NCBI RefSeq assembly: GCF_000696185.1
Contig: NZ_KK853997.1
Location: 14,565 to 51,739 of the forward strand
DNA from: Kitasatospora cheerisanensis KCTC 2395
GTDB lineage: Bacteria > Actinomycetota > Actinomycetes > Streptomycetales > Streptomycetaceae
DNA length: 37,175 nt
Direction: 5' to 3'
Shown piece after piece: positions 1 to 8,906 of the stretch. Both the position numbers and the translations under genes were made by a program. The notes under the pieces were generated by a model. That model was not told the DNA's origin and ran no database searches. It was given only the letters and a program-made list of their open reading frames with translations. Positions within the stretch are counted from its first letter, which is position 1. Every line of letters starts with the position of its first letter.

Positions 1-67
1 CCTCTGAGTCAACGACACCCGCGGAGACTACCGACGCAGCCGCACGGCCGCCTGACTATTTCCTCGC

Positions 68-313
68 CTACTGCCTGGCTTTGGCCCGGGCGAGGCGGTA
101 GGGCTCGGTGCCGGTCTCGATGATGGTGCCGTTGAAGGTGAGGTGGTCGACGATGGCCGCGAAGAGTCGGGGGTCGGTGAAGGTCTTGGTCCAGCCTCCG
201 AACGATTCGTTCGAGGCGATCGCCACGCTGTTCTTCTCCTCCCTTTCCGTCAGAACCTGGAACATCATCTCGGCGCCGCGGCGGTCCAGTTCGAGATGGC
301 CCAGCTCATCGAT
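68..313 (-). pseudogene. istB: IS21-family IstB ATPase, C-terminal remnant
   Basis: C-terminal part of an IS21-type transposition helper ATPase (IstB/DnaC-like AAA+). The minus strand reads IDELGHLELDRRGAEM, matching the Walker B to sensor region of IstB, then FQVLTEREEKNSVAIASN and a C-terminal tail ending in ARAKARQ and a TAG stop. The Walker A domain and everything upstream are missing: recognisable IstB sequence stops at about 313, exactly where a cluster of CTATGCCGA repeats begins. IstB proteins are usually about 250 residues and this keeps about 80. No istA lies beside it; the IstA-like remnant in this window is 19 kb away. Family call is confident from the motifs; that it was cut by another element is inference. 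Confidence 0.8.
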
Positions 314-365
314 CTATGCCGATATCCGCAGAGCTGGACCTATGCCGAGACCGCGACTATGCCGA
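314..365. repeat. Three direct CTATGCCGA repeats
   Basis: Copies at 314-322, 340-348 and 357-365, spaced 26 and 17 bp start to start. The third overlaps the stop codon of the small minus-strand gene that follows. An inverted copy lies at 793-801. Confidence 0.8.
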
Positions 366-680
366 CAATCCGCTGGCGAGGGTTGCGTCCTCGCCTGCCT
401 GGTCTGCGTTTGAGACATTGAGATGGAAGGGCGATCCGTTGGCGAGTGGCGTCCATCCCTGCGCGAGGGCGGTCCGGATGGCCTGAGCGACATCAGCGGG
501 AACGACCGGCTTGGTCGTCAGACCGAACCAGTTCTCGGGGTGGGGCCAGCCGGTCTCGACGACGAGAACGGTTCCCGGGACGGTGGCGTCCTCGACCGCG
601 ACCGTCAGCGGACCCCAGCCGTTTGACTGGCAGTAGGTCGGCTTGTGACGGACGCGCCAGCGGTAGGTGGCGCCGTCCAC
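357..680 (-). CDS. Small hypothetical protein (107 aa)
   Basis: Unassigned function. It starts at a GTG and begins with DGATYRWRVRHKPTY, followed by alternating hydrophobic strands (GPLTVAVEDA, TVLVVETGW) and an arginine/alanine helix (VAQAIRTALAQGW). This resembles short conserved actinobacterial hypothetical proteins I have seen but cannot name. No signal peptide or membrane segment is visible and no strong ribosome binding site precedes the GTG. In-frame codons RRIA just upstream could be part of the true protein. It lies wholly between the CTATGCCGA repeats, so it may be cargo or simply the local host gene. Coding status is likely; function unknown. Confidence 0.6.
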   Translation of the reverse strand: MDGATYRWRVRHKPTYCQSNGWGPLTVAVEDATVPGTVLVVETGWPHPENWFGLTTKPVVPADVAQAIRTALAQGWTPLANGSPFHLNVSNADQAGEDATLASGLSA

Positions 681-792
681 GGCGATGCGCCGGGAACCTC
701 TTGACCAGCGCCACCGTCTGCTCCTTCGACTGCCCGTAGTGTCGCTCCGACGCTCGCAGCCTGCCCTCGGGGAAGCAAACCATTTGAGTTCC

Positions 793-801
793 TCGGCATA
801 G
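793..801. repeat. Inverted copy of the CTATGCCGA repeat
   Basis: TCGGCATAG, the reverse complement of the left-hand repeats. With flanking bases it shares GACTATGCCGA with the copy at 357. It directly abuts the TGA stop (802-804) of the integrase remnant. Confidence 0.75.
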
Positions 802-1044
802 TCACAAGCGGTCGAGGAAGGCCAGGATCTTGTCGGTGGGTCGGTAGCGGCCCGGCCGGGCGGTGACTGGTGCGGTCAGGGCCAGAGCCTTCTCCTCGAT
901 GGTCATGTCGGCGTGGACGTAGGCGTCGGTGGAGCGGACACCGGCGTGGCCGAGCCAGAGTGCGATGACCGTGGTGCCGACGCCGGCCTGCAGCAGCGAC
1001 ATTGCGCAACAGTGCCTTGTGTCCGCAGAGGCCGTGTGCGGATC
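802..1044 (-). pseudogene. Tyrosine recombinase (phage-type integrase), C-terminal remnant
   Basis: C-terminal catalytic part of a tyrosine site-specific recombinase. The minus strand shows CAMSLLQAGVGTTVIALWLG, HAGVRSTDAYVHADM and a closing FLDRL, which carry the second Arg/His region, the LGH motif and the catalytic Tyr (AY) of the family. Around the first box the usual PHTLRH is replaced by PHTASADTRHCC, about four extra residues where HxLR should be, so the active site is probably disrupted. The N-terminal core-binding domain and catalytic Arg I are absent upstream. Minus-strand order is recombinase, inverted CTATGCCGA, small protein, direct CTATGCCGA cluster, istB remnant. Family is confident; loss of function is likely. 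Confidence 0.8.
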
Positions 1045-1176
1045 AGCCCGTGTTGTTATTGAGCCGGAGGGGCCCGGAGGGGGCATTCGCCATGATTCGC
1101 CCGGTCCGTGTTGCATTGCAGCCACCCGGATGTGACGCAGACCACAATTCTGGGTGGCGCCCCTGGACCGCGCCGA

Positions 1177-1464
1177 TCATGCTTCCTCGATGCGCTCGAC
1201 GAGCCGCTGATGTTCCCTCAGCTCGGTGGTCCAGGCAGCACTCGTGAGCACGATCTCCTTCGCCGTCCCGAGGGACGCCGGCCCTGCGCCAAGCACTTCG
1301 CGGGTGATAACGATGGAGTCGATGACGCTGGCCGCCTGATCGCGCAGAAAGCGTTGGACGGCCTCCATCTCTCCTTCCTGGTCGAGCAGTGGAAGGCGCT
1401 GCTCGACCAGAGAGGTAAGGCGGGCGGCTCGGTCAGGGGTGAGGCCGTGAACGTCGTCGAACAT
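1177..1464 (-). CDS. Small helical hypothetical protein (95 aa)
   Basis: Function not recognised. It begins MFDDVHGLTPDRAARL, is almost all helical with many Glu, Arg and Leu (for example VEQRLPLLDQEGEMEAVQRF), and lacks any signal or membrane segment. GGAGGG lies a few bases before the ATG, so expression is plausible. It could be a small regulatory or structural protein. It follows the histidine kinase/PP2C pair on the same strand after a 187-bp gap; that gap (1465-1651) also encodes coding-like residues without a start (EARAIEVLFQLLDEFLADR), which may be a remnant. Coding confidence moderate; no function assigned. Confidence 0.55.
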   Translation of the reverse strand: MFDDVHGLTPDRAARLTSLVEQRLPLLDQEGEMEAVQRFLRDQAASVIDSIVITREVLGAGPASLGTAKEIVLTSAAWTTELREHQRLVERIEEA

Positions 1465-1651
1465 GCGATCCCTCCTTGATACTGCTGCTTCGATGCCCAG
1501 GTGGCCTGGGTCTGATCGCTGTTCTCTCGGTCCGCAAGGAACTCGTCGAGCAGTTGGAAGAGAACCTCGATCGCGCGGGCTTCACGCCGCGGCAGCGGAT
1601 CTTCACCGGGACGGTGGCCGGCGGTGCGGCCGGTGAAGTCCGGCCCCGGGG

Positions 1652-2853
1652 TCAGCAGGGGTGGCGCTGGCCCCAGGCGAGGTGGAGGACGGCGAGGTCG
1701 TCGGTGTGGCGGCCGGCGTTCAGCGCCTGGGCCTGTTCGATGATTCGGTCGACCTGGGCGGCCGGATCGTTCGTGGGGGTGGTGTCGATCAGGGCGAGGA
1801 GTCCCTCGACTTCGAGCCGCCCGCCGGCGCTGCCGTTGTGGCCCTCGATGAGGCCGTCGGTGTAGATGGTCAGCGCGCCCTTCTCGGGCAGCGGGACGAC
1901 GGTGTGCTGCCACTGCCGCAGGCCCGGCACGATGCCCAGGGCGATGCCGTGGGCGGCGGCCACCTCGCGGGTGCCTTCGGCGGTGGTCAGCAGCGGCTCG
2001 TGGTGGCCGGCGAGGTGGAGCGTCGCGGTGCGGTTGCGCTGGTCGAGGGTGAGCAGCGTGCAGGTGGCGAAGAGCGAGGTGTTGTCGCGTTCGGCGACCA
2101 GCACGCGTTCCATCAGGTTGAGGAGGTCCTCGCCGCGGTGCCCGCCGAGGATCAGCGACCGCCAGGCGACCCGGAGCAGCACGCCGAGGGCCGCCGCGTC
2201 CCGGCCGTGCCCGCTGACGTCGCCGACGACGGCGTGCAGCAGGCCGTCGTCGCCCTCGACGACGTCGAGGAAGTCGCCGCCGAGCAGCGCCATGGGCGAG
2301 CCGGGCAGGTAGCGGCTGGTCACGCTGACCGCGGAGGTGCCGAGCATGGGGGGCGGGAGCAGGGCGCTCTCCAGCCGGGCGTTCTCCTCGGCGCGCAGCC
2401 GGACCGCCTGGGCCTGGATGCTGGCGTGCTCGGTTCGGCTGCGGTAGACGGCGTAGCGCAGCGAGCGGCGCAGCAGTTCGGCGTCGACCTTGCCCTTGAC
2501 GAGGTAGTCCTGGGCGCCGGCGGCCACGGCGGCGGCGCCCGCGTGGTCCTCGGCCAGGCCGGTGAGCACGATGACGGCGTTGTGCGGCGCGAGGTCGCGG
2601 ACGGCGGTGACGGCGGCGGTGCCGGAGACGTCGGGCAGGTGCAGGTCGAGGAGGATGCAGTCGATCTGCTGCGTGTTCAGGGCCGCCCGGGCGTCGGCCA
2701 GGTTGGCGCGGACGGTGAGGCTGAAGGGCATCCCGGTGTCGTGCAGGAGCTCCTCGACCAGGATGGCGTCCGCCTCGTCGTCCTCGATCAGCAGGACGCG
2801 GTAGGCCGGTTCGTCGGACGGACCCCGGGGTGGGCTGACGGTGATCGTCGACG

Positions 2854-2857
<4 letters not shown>
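1652..2857 (-). CDS. Receiver-PP2C phosphatase (RsbU/SpoIIE type response regulator)
   Basis: A 401-residue cytoplasmic response regulator with a phosphatase output. Receiver domain about residues 18-135: acidic pair EDD at 25-27, phospho-acceptor Asp71 in LLDLHLPD, and the conserved Lys in YLVKGK. A helical linker follows, then a PPM/SpoIIE phosphatase domain (about 165-395) with metal-binding motifs GGDF, GDVSGHG, YTDGL and a C-terminal HTDDLAVL. Such proteins usually dephosphorylate anti-sigma antagonists or similar Ser/Thr phosphoproteins in response to a partner kinase. Its ATG overlaps the TGA of the upstream histidine kinase by 4 bp (ATGA), so the two are translationally coupled and very probably cognate. 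The target is not encoded nearby. Confidence 0.92.
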
Positions 2858-4461
<1,604 letters not shown>

Positions 4462-4572
4462 GGTCTGAACCTCTCCCGCGGATCGTCGGCCCTGAAGGTG
4501 GCACCGCACACTGTAGGGGTTGATTGACAAGTGTTGTTGTCGAGGGTCGGATCAGCGCCTATTGTTCCGGCT

Positions 4573-5334
4573 ATGCCTGGCAAGAACTTCGTGCTCCGGT
4601 CGACCCCGCAGGAGACGTCCGCGATCGCGGACGCGGCGGTGCAACGGCTCGCACGGCACCTGGTTGCCGAGTTGCTGCTGGAGTCCAAGGGCGAGACAGG
4701 GCGGGCGCTGGGCACGCTGCACGTTCTGGAGCACCTTCGAAGAGCAGGGGAACGCCTCCAACGGGACGTGGCCGTGGCCGCGGTGAGAGCAGGAGCCGGT
4801 TACCCCCAACTCGGCTCCGCATGCGGCATGACCCGCCAGGGGGCCCGGCACCGCTGGCCCGGCATCAGTGCCCGAACCGACCTCGTACCTACGGAGATCC
4901 TGACGATGACCAGCCCTACCCGTGCCTTCGACGTGCTCCTGGTCGAGGACGACGTGGCCGACGCCATGCTCATCGAGGAGGCGCTGGCCGAGCGGGGCAC
5001 CCGCAACCTCGTCCAGGTCACCGACGGCCTCGCTGCCCTGGAGCACCTGCGCGCCCCCGACACCGTGCGCCCCGACCTGATCGTCCTGGACCTCAACATG
5101 CCCAGGATGAACGGCCGCGACCTGCTCAGGGTGCTCAAGACCGACGAGGAGCTGCGGACCATCCCCGTCGTCGTCCTCACCACCTCCTCCGCCCCCGACG
5201 ACGTCGTCGGCGCCTACAGCAGCCACGCCAACGCCTACGTCACCAAGCCCGTCAACCTGGCAGAGTTCGAACAGGCCGTGCAGAGCATCGACGCCTTCTA
5301 CCTCGACACCGCGACCCGGCCGCCCCGCGCCTGA
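4573..5334 (+). CDS. Single-domain response regulator with N-terminal HTH-like extension
   Basis: From ATG 4573 the frame encodes 253 residues with no stop. Residues 1-98 form an all-helical module (FVLRSTPQETSAIADAAV, then AVRAGAGYPQLGSACGMTRQ and ARHRWPG), resembling the short HTH segments found in small actinobacterial proteins. From residue 112 comes a complete Rcp1-type receiver: VEDD, phospho-Asp in VLDLNMP (residue 62 of the receiver), TTSSAPDD and the KPVN lysine. A GGAG lies 9 bases before the internal ATG at 4906, so the receiver may also, or only, be made alone (142 aa). It is divergent from the kinase/phosphatase pair and is a plausible third member. Fusion versus two overlapping products cannot be settled here. 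Confidence 0.8.
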   Translation: MPGKNFVLRSTPQETSAIADAAVQRLARHLVAELLLESKGETGRALGTLHVLEHLRRAGERLQRDVAVAAVRAGAGYPQLGSACGMTRQGARHRWPGISARTDLVPTEILTMTSPTRAFDVLLVEDDVADAMLIEEALAERGTRNLVQVTDGLAALEHLRAPDTVRPDLIVLDLNMPRMNGRDLLRVLKTDEELRTIPVVVLTTSSAPDDVVGAYSSHANAYVTKPVNLAEFEQAVQSIDAFYLDTATRPPRA

Positions 5335-6004
5335 AACTCCGCGCTGCGCCTGCCCGCCCGGTCGGACCTACTCACGGCTCGCCGGAAGAGCTGCCGGCTG
5401 GCGGGGCCTCCACCCGGGCCGGCGGCATGAAGGAAGCGGCCCCCGGAATCTTCCGCTGCCCGCGGCACGACCTCCTCCCGAAAGGGTGGAACCGCCGCGA
5501 CTGGCCGGACCGCGCGCTGTGAATTCTCCGGACGAGATGCCGGGGAGGTCGCTCACCCTGGCGGTGCTGCTCGGTCGGCCGCCGCCCGGAGCGGCGATCG
5601 GGGCGTCGGGCCCGAGGACCGGCAGGCCGGCCAGGTGTGCCCGGGCCCCGGAGCGGGGCGCGGCAGCACCGCTGACGGCCTCTCGGATCCCAAGGGGGCT
5701 TTCCCGAGGAGACCGGGGCCCACGGGCGGGGTGTCTGTCGTCCGTCCGCGGGACGCACAGCGGCGCAGGTCGGGCCGTGGAAAGGCGTCGGTGGAGGCGT
5801 CCGGGGCGCAGGTGCCGTGGCCGAGGGGCCGCCGGCCGGCGCGGGCGGCGCGGCAGTGGCGGCCGGTGGGCCGTCGGTCGCCGCCGCTGGCGGTCCGCCG
5901 GGTGAGCGCGTCCACGGGCGCGGTCCGATGCTCGGTCGGCTTGACCTCGGAGCGGGCCTTGTCCCTGCGTGCGCAGCCGGGTGCCGGGCTGCGGCCGGCC
6001 GGGA
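5335..6004. other. Gene-free stretch
   Basis: GC-rich stretch between the receiver gene and the terminator of the FG-GAP gene. Open frames on both strands have proline/arginine/alanine-rich, unbalanced compositions typical of antisense readings, and none has a convincing ribosome binding site or known motif. I see no RNA gene. Confidence 0.5.
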
Positions 6005-6042
6005 GGGCGTCCCCCGCACCCGCCGGGGTGCGGGGGACGCCC
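6005..6042 (-). terminator. Strong hairpin terminator of the FG-GAP protein gene
   Basis: Perfect 16-bp inverted repeat, GGGCGTCCCCCGCACC at 6005-6020 and its complement at 6027-6042, with a 6-nt loop. It starts 5 bp past the TGA of the minus-strand gene. No U-tract, as is usual for actinomycete terminators. Confidence 0.85.
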
Positions 6043-6046
6043 GCCG

Positions 6047-7642
6047 TCAGGAGACGGGGTGGATGGCGGAGGTGGCGAGGGGGGTCATGGTGGTGCCGTT
6101 GAAGAGGTGGGCGGTGGCGTTGCCCTGGGCGTCGACGCTCCACAGGTCCGCGGTGGAGTCGCCGTTCAGGTCGGCGCCCTGCAGCAGTGGGTCGGCGGCG
6201 GCGTCCCACCCGGAGGCGGCGACCAGGACGGGGGCGCCGATGGGGTCCCCGGTGGCGAGGGGGCCGGTGAGCGCGGACGCCTCGTAGTAGTAGAGGGCGC
6301 CGCCGGCGTCGTCGCGGGCGAACAGCCCGGGCTGGCGGTCGGGGCCGACGACGGCGGAGGCGATGGTCCAGCCGTGCCAGTCGCCGGTCCCGGCCGGGTT
6401 GGTGGCGCTGAGTTCGACGGCGCCGTCGAGCGTGCTGTAGGCGCCCGGGACGCCTGCCGCGGCCAGGAGGTAGAGCTTGCCGTCGGCCAGGGCGAGGAGG
6501 TCGTCCGCGGAGGCGTCGCCGGTCGGGATCCCGACCCCGGCGCGGTAGAGCTCGCCGCCGTCGGCGAGCTGCTCGACGTGCGCGCCGGTGGTGGAGTTCA
6601 CGAAGGTCCGGGAGGAGATGTTGACCGCCCGGTTCGGGTCGAATGAGCCGGCCGCGTAGGGCAGGGCGGTGGCGACGCCCGCGGAGGGCACGTAGGCGAG
6701 GACGCCGTTGCGGTTGGCGTAGCGGCCGCCGACCACCTGGGTGCCGTTCCAGTCCGCGGCGCTGCCGGGCGCGTTGCGGCCGGTGCCGCCCGCTCCGACC
6801 TGGACGGCGGGCGCCAGTCCGCCGCCCGGCTGGCCCTTGGCCATCCACAGGCCCTCGCCGAGGCCGAACCGGCCGCCTGCCAGCAGGAGGTCCGCGCGGC
6901 CGTCGCCGTCGTAGTCGCCGGTGACGGGCGCCGGAACCTGGGCGTAGAGGGTCGCGGTGGCGGCCGGGCCGCGGTTGCCGCCCGGCGAGAGCGGGGTCAC
7001 GGTCAGAACGGCGACCGCGCTCTCCGGGGTGACGGTCAGGACCGCGCCGCCGGCGGCGTCCGCCGCGGCCGTGTGCGGCGCCCCCGCGCCGAGCCGGTAC
7101 TCGTAGGCGGCGGGCGGCTGTCCGCCGGTGGAGGCGACGGTGATCTGCGCGGGCGTGCCGACCTTCAGACCGGCCGGGACGGTCAGCTGCGGGGCCGCGG
7201 CCGGCACCGTCGGGTCGTAGCGGAAGTGGCAGGTGGTGGACCAACTCCCGGGCGTCGGGCCGCCCTTGGCGCGGGCCTTCCAGTCGAAGTCGGTGATCGC
7301 ACCGCCCGCGGCGGCCGCCAGCGTCTCGCGCGCGACGCCGTACACGGAGGCCGTCCCCGGCGTGGCGGCGACGGTGGCGTCGGCGACGGGCACGTAGGTG
7401 CCCGCGCGCAGCAGTTGGAACTCCACCGCGGAGGTGGTGGCGTCCGCGGACAGGGCGACGTCGCCCAGCCCCAGGAGCGTGCCTCCGGCGCAGTCGGTGC
7501 CGGGCACGGTACGCAGCCCGGTCAGCGGGGCCGGGCGCTGTGCGGCGCCGGCCGCGGGCGCGAGGGCGCCGGTGGCGGCAAGGACGACACCGAGAGCGGC
7601 CAGAGCGGTGGTGGCGCGCCTGCGGTGGGACGCGACGGTCAT
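6047..7642 (-). CDS. Secreted FG-GAP/VCBS-type repeat protein
   Basis: A 531-residue exported protein. It starts MTVASHRRRATTALAALG with a signal peptide ending near AAGAA. Residues about 40-150 form a non-repetitive domain with Cys pairs (GTDCAGGTLLG, TTCHFRYD), followed by an Ig-like stretch (about 155-240), then beta-propeller-like FG-GAP repeats with Ca-binding style loops GDYDGDGRADLLL and ADLNGDSTADLW. This architecture is common in Streptomyces secreted proteins of unclear role; it may bind ligands or carbohydrate, but no catalytic residues are seen. The ATG at 7642 was chosen for the GGGGAG six bases upstream. It ends at a strong hairpin and appears monocistronic. Confidence 0.87.
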   Translation of the reverse strand: MTVASHRRRATTALAALGVVLAATGALAPAAGAAQRPAPLTGLRTVPGTDCAGGTLLGLGDVALSADATTSAVEFQLLRAGTYVPVADATVAATPGTASVYGVARETLAAAAGGAITDFDWKARAKGGPTPGSWSTTCHFRYDPTVPAAAPQLTVPAGLKVGTPAQITVASTGGQPPAAYEYRLGAGAPHTAAADAAGGAVLTVTPESAVAVLTVTPLSPGGNRGPAATATLYAQVPAPVTGDYDGDGRADLLLAGGRFGLGEGLWMAKGQPGGGLAPAVQVGAGGTGRNAPGSAADWNGTQVVGGRYANRNGVLAYVPSAGVATALPYAAGSFDPNRAVNISSRTFVNSTTGAHVEQLADGGELYRAGVGIPTGDASADDLLALADGKLYLLAAAGVPGAYSTLDGAVELSATNPAGTGDWHGWTIASAVVGPDRQPGLFARDDAGGALYYYEASALTGPLATGDPIGAPVLVAASGWDAAADPLLQGADLNGDSTADLWSVDAQGNATAHLFNGTTMTPLATSAIHPVS

Positions 7643-8026
7643 GAGGTCTCCCCTGCCTCTGTCGATCACCGGTGCGGTGATCGCCCGACGAGGAGGACGC
7701 ACAGGTCGTTGCGTCGGTTTCCGCTACCGGCGGACGTTCTTCGTACCGGCACTGCCGAGCATCCCTCGCCACCCGCACGAGGCACAGCACCGCCCGACGA
7801 CCCAGGCAGCGGAGCGGGCGGGACCGGCGGGCCGGGCGACCGGGTGCACAATCGGCGGCAAGTTCTCGCGACACCGAATCAGCCAGGAAATCGCGGGCGT
7901 TCGTCCATGCGAGCTGGTCGTCGGCTTCGCGCCGTCATGCGGCTCGACCTGCGGGTGGCCCAGCTCGCTCGTGATCGTGGTGTGCTCCTGGCCGGTGTCC
8001 ACGAAAGCCGGGAGCTCACGCGCCAC
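7643..8026. other. Gap upstream of the tRNA 3' fragment
   Basis: No convincing gene. Both strands between about 7840 and 8025 give short coding-like peptides (minus strand FVDTGQEHTTITSELGHPQ) without starts, ribosome binding sites or motifs I can name. Because the block abuts the tRNA 3' end it may be part of an integrated or excised element. The promoter of the FG-GAP gene must lie near 7643-7750. Confidence 0.4.
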
Positions 8027-8051
8027 GCAGGTTCGAACCCTGCCCTCTCCG
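8027..8051 (+). tRNA. tRNA 3'-end fragment (possible att site)
   Basis: A perfect T arm, GCAGG-TTCGAAC-CCTGC (8027-8043), is followed directly by CCTCTCC and a discriminator G (8044-8051), the layout of a tRNA 3' end. The matching 5' acceptor strand GGAGAGG, a D arm and an anticodon arm are not present in the preceding 120 bases, so this is not a whole tRNA. The acceptor sequence would suit a serine tRNA, but identity cannot be fixed without the anticodon. Isolated tRNA 3' ends are typical scars (attL/attR) of integrative elements that recombine into tRNA genes. Structure is seen; the att interpretation is inference. Confidence 0.65.
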
Positions 8052-8077
8052 CGCAAACGCAGGCTGCGGCACAGTGG

Positions 8078-8119
8078 CGCGGGAACCCCGGGTCGATGCG
8101 CCGATCCGGGGTTCCCGCG
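8078..8119 (-). terminator. Hairpin terminator after the SH3-like secreted protein gene
   Basis: A 14-bp perfect stem, CGCGGGAACCCCGG at 8078-8091 with its complement at 8106-8119; inner bases 8092-8095 and 8102-8105 extend pairing. It lies 11 bp past the minus-strand stop and 27 bp past the tRNA fragment, so it could serve both directions. Confidence 0.8.
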
Positions 8120-8129
8120 TGTCCAGGGC

Positions 8130-8762
8130 CTACACGGTGCCGCAGTCCGGGAGGGAGTTGGTGTTCTCGGCGATGTCGAGGTCCCACACGTACCCGGCGC
8201 TGTTGGCCCACTGGATGCCGTTGCGGCCCGGCCGTTCGATGACCAGGTCCATCCGCTTGCCGTTGTTGTCGTTGACCTTGCAGATGCCCTCCACGTCGTC
8301 GCCGGCCCAGGCGACCCCGACGGCCGGGGTGCTCAGACCCTGGCCCGAATAGATCGTGGTGTTGCGGATCGGGGTGACCCGCGGGCCGTAGCTCAGGCAG
8401 GAGGGGAAGCCGGCGGTGTTCTGGAAGATGAAGTCGTCCCAGATGTAGCCGGCCGTGTTGGCCCACTGGACACCGTTGCGGCCGGGGCGCTCGATGCCAA
8501 GGATCAGGCGCTTGTTGTTGTTGTCGTAGATCTGGCAGATGCCGGCCACGTTGTCGGTGGCCCAGGCCACGCCGACCTGCGGGGTGCTCAGCCCCGGGCC
8601 GAAGTACAGCGGGGTGTCGACCAGCGTGTTGATCCGGGTGCCGATGCCCAGGAGGCCGGCCTGGCCCTGCTGTCCCGCCGAGGCTGGCGTCGCCGAGACG
8701 GACACGGCAGCCGCAGCCAGGCAGAGCGCGCCGAGTGCTGTCGCGGTCTTCGTTCTGATCAT
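8130..8762 (-). CDS. Secreted protein with two SH3-like repeats
   Basis: A 210-residue exported protein: signal peptide MIRTKTATALGALCLAAAAV with cleavage near ASA-GQQ, then two homologous units of about 80 residues. Each has a GPGLSTP or GQGLSTP turn, VGVAWA, a central Cys (AGICQ, EGICK), DNN-KR, ERPGRNG, QWAN-AGY-W and a closing Cys (FPSC, LPDC). The pattern of a GPG loop plus GY-W strand resembles bacterial SH3b domains, which bind cell-wall or peptide ligands; the two Cys per unit suggest one disulfide each. ATG 8762 is supported by GGAGGG seven bases upstream. No catalytic domain accompanies the repeats, so it is probably a binding or inhibitor protein. Function is inferred. Confidence 0.85.
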   Translation of the reverse strand: MIRTKTATALGALCLAAAAVSVSATPASAGQQGQAGLLGIGTRINTLVDTPLYFGPGLSTPQVGVAWATDNVAGICQIYDNNNKRLILGIERPGRNGVQWANTAGYIWDDFIFQNTAGFPSCLSYGPRVTPIRNTTIYSGQGLSTPAVGVAWAGDDVEGICKVNDNNGKRMDLVIERPGRNGIQWANSAGYVWDLDIAENTNSLPDCGTV

Positions 8763-8776
8763 GAACGTTCCCTCCA

Positions 8777-8820
8777 CTCTCCGGGGTTCGTGACGGTTCT
8801 CTCCGGGGTTCGTGACGGTT
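8777..8820. repeat. Perfect 22-bp tandem duplication upstream of the SH3-like gene
   Basis: CTCTCCGGGGTTCGTGACGG followed by TT occurs at 8777-8798 and again, identical, at 8799-8820. It starts 15 bp upstream of the ATG, so it lies in the 5' leader or promoter of the secreted protein gene. The two copies touch, with 22-bp periodicity (two helical turns), which would also suit a tandem operator. Confidence 0.85.
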
Positions 8821-8906
8821 CGCGAGTCGCCGATCCGTGGTTGAACGGGGCGCCGTGTCGTCGGTCCTCAGCCGGACCGCACCGGCGCGGTGCAGCGGGT
8901 TCACGC

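Larger units (their letters stand above)
314..801. mobile_element. Possible small element or element end bounded by CTATGCCGA repeats
   Basis: The 9-mer CTATGCCGA occurs three times in direct orientation at 314-322, 340-348 and 357-365, and once inverted (TCGGCATAG) at 793-801. The 357 and 793 copies share an 11-bp core, GACTATGCCGA. The left cluster sits at the breakpoint of the istB remnant and the right copy lies against the stop codon of the tyrosine-recombinase remnant. The bounded stretch holds one small protein gene. Repeats and their placement are seen directly. That they are the ends of an element that entered istB, perhaps mobilised by the recombinase, is inference. Confidence 0.45.

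Noticed and set aside
5553..7874. A 773-codon open frame antisense to the FG-GAP gene region
   Set aside because: Arg/Pro/Gly-rich composition and no family motif; the overlapping gene on the same strand in another frame has a signal peptide, ribosome binding site and terminator.
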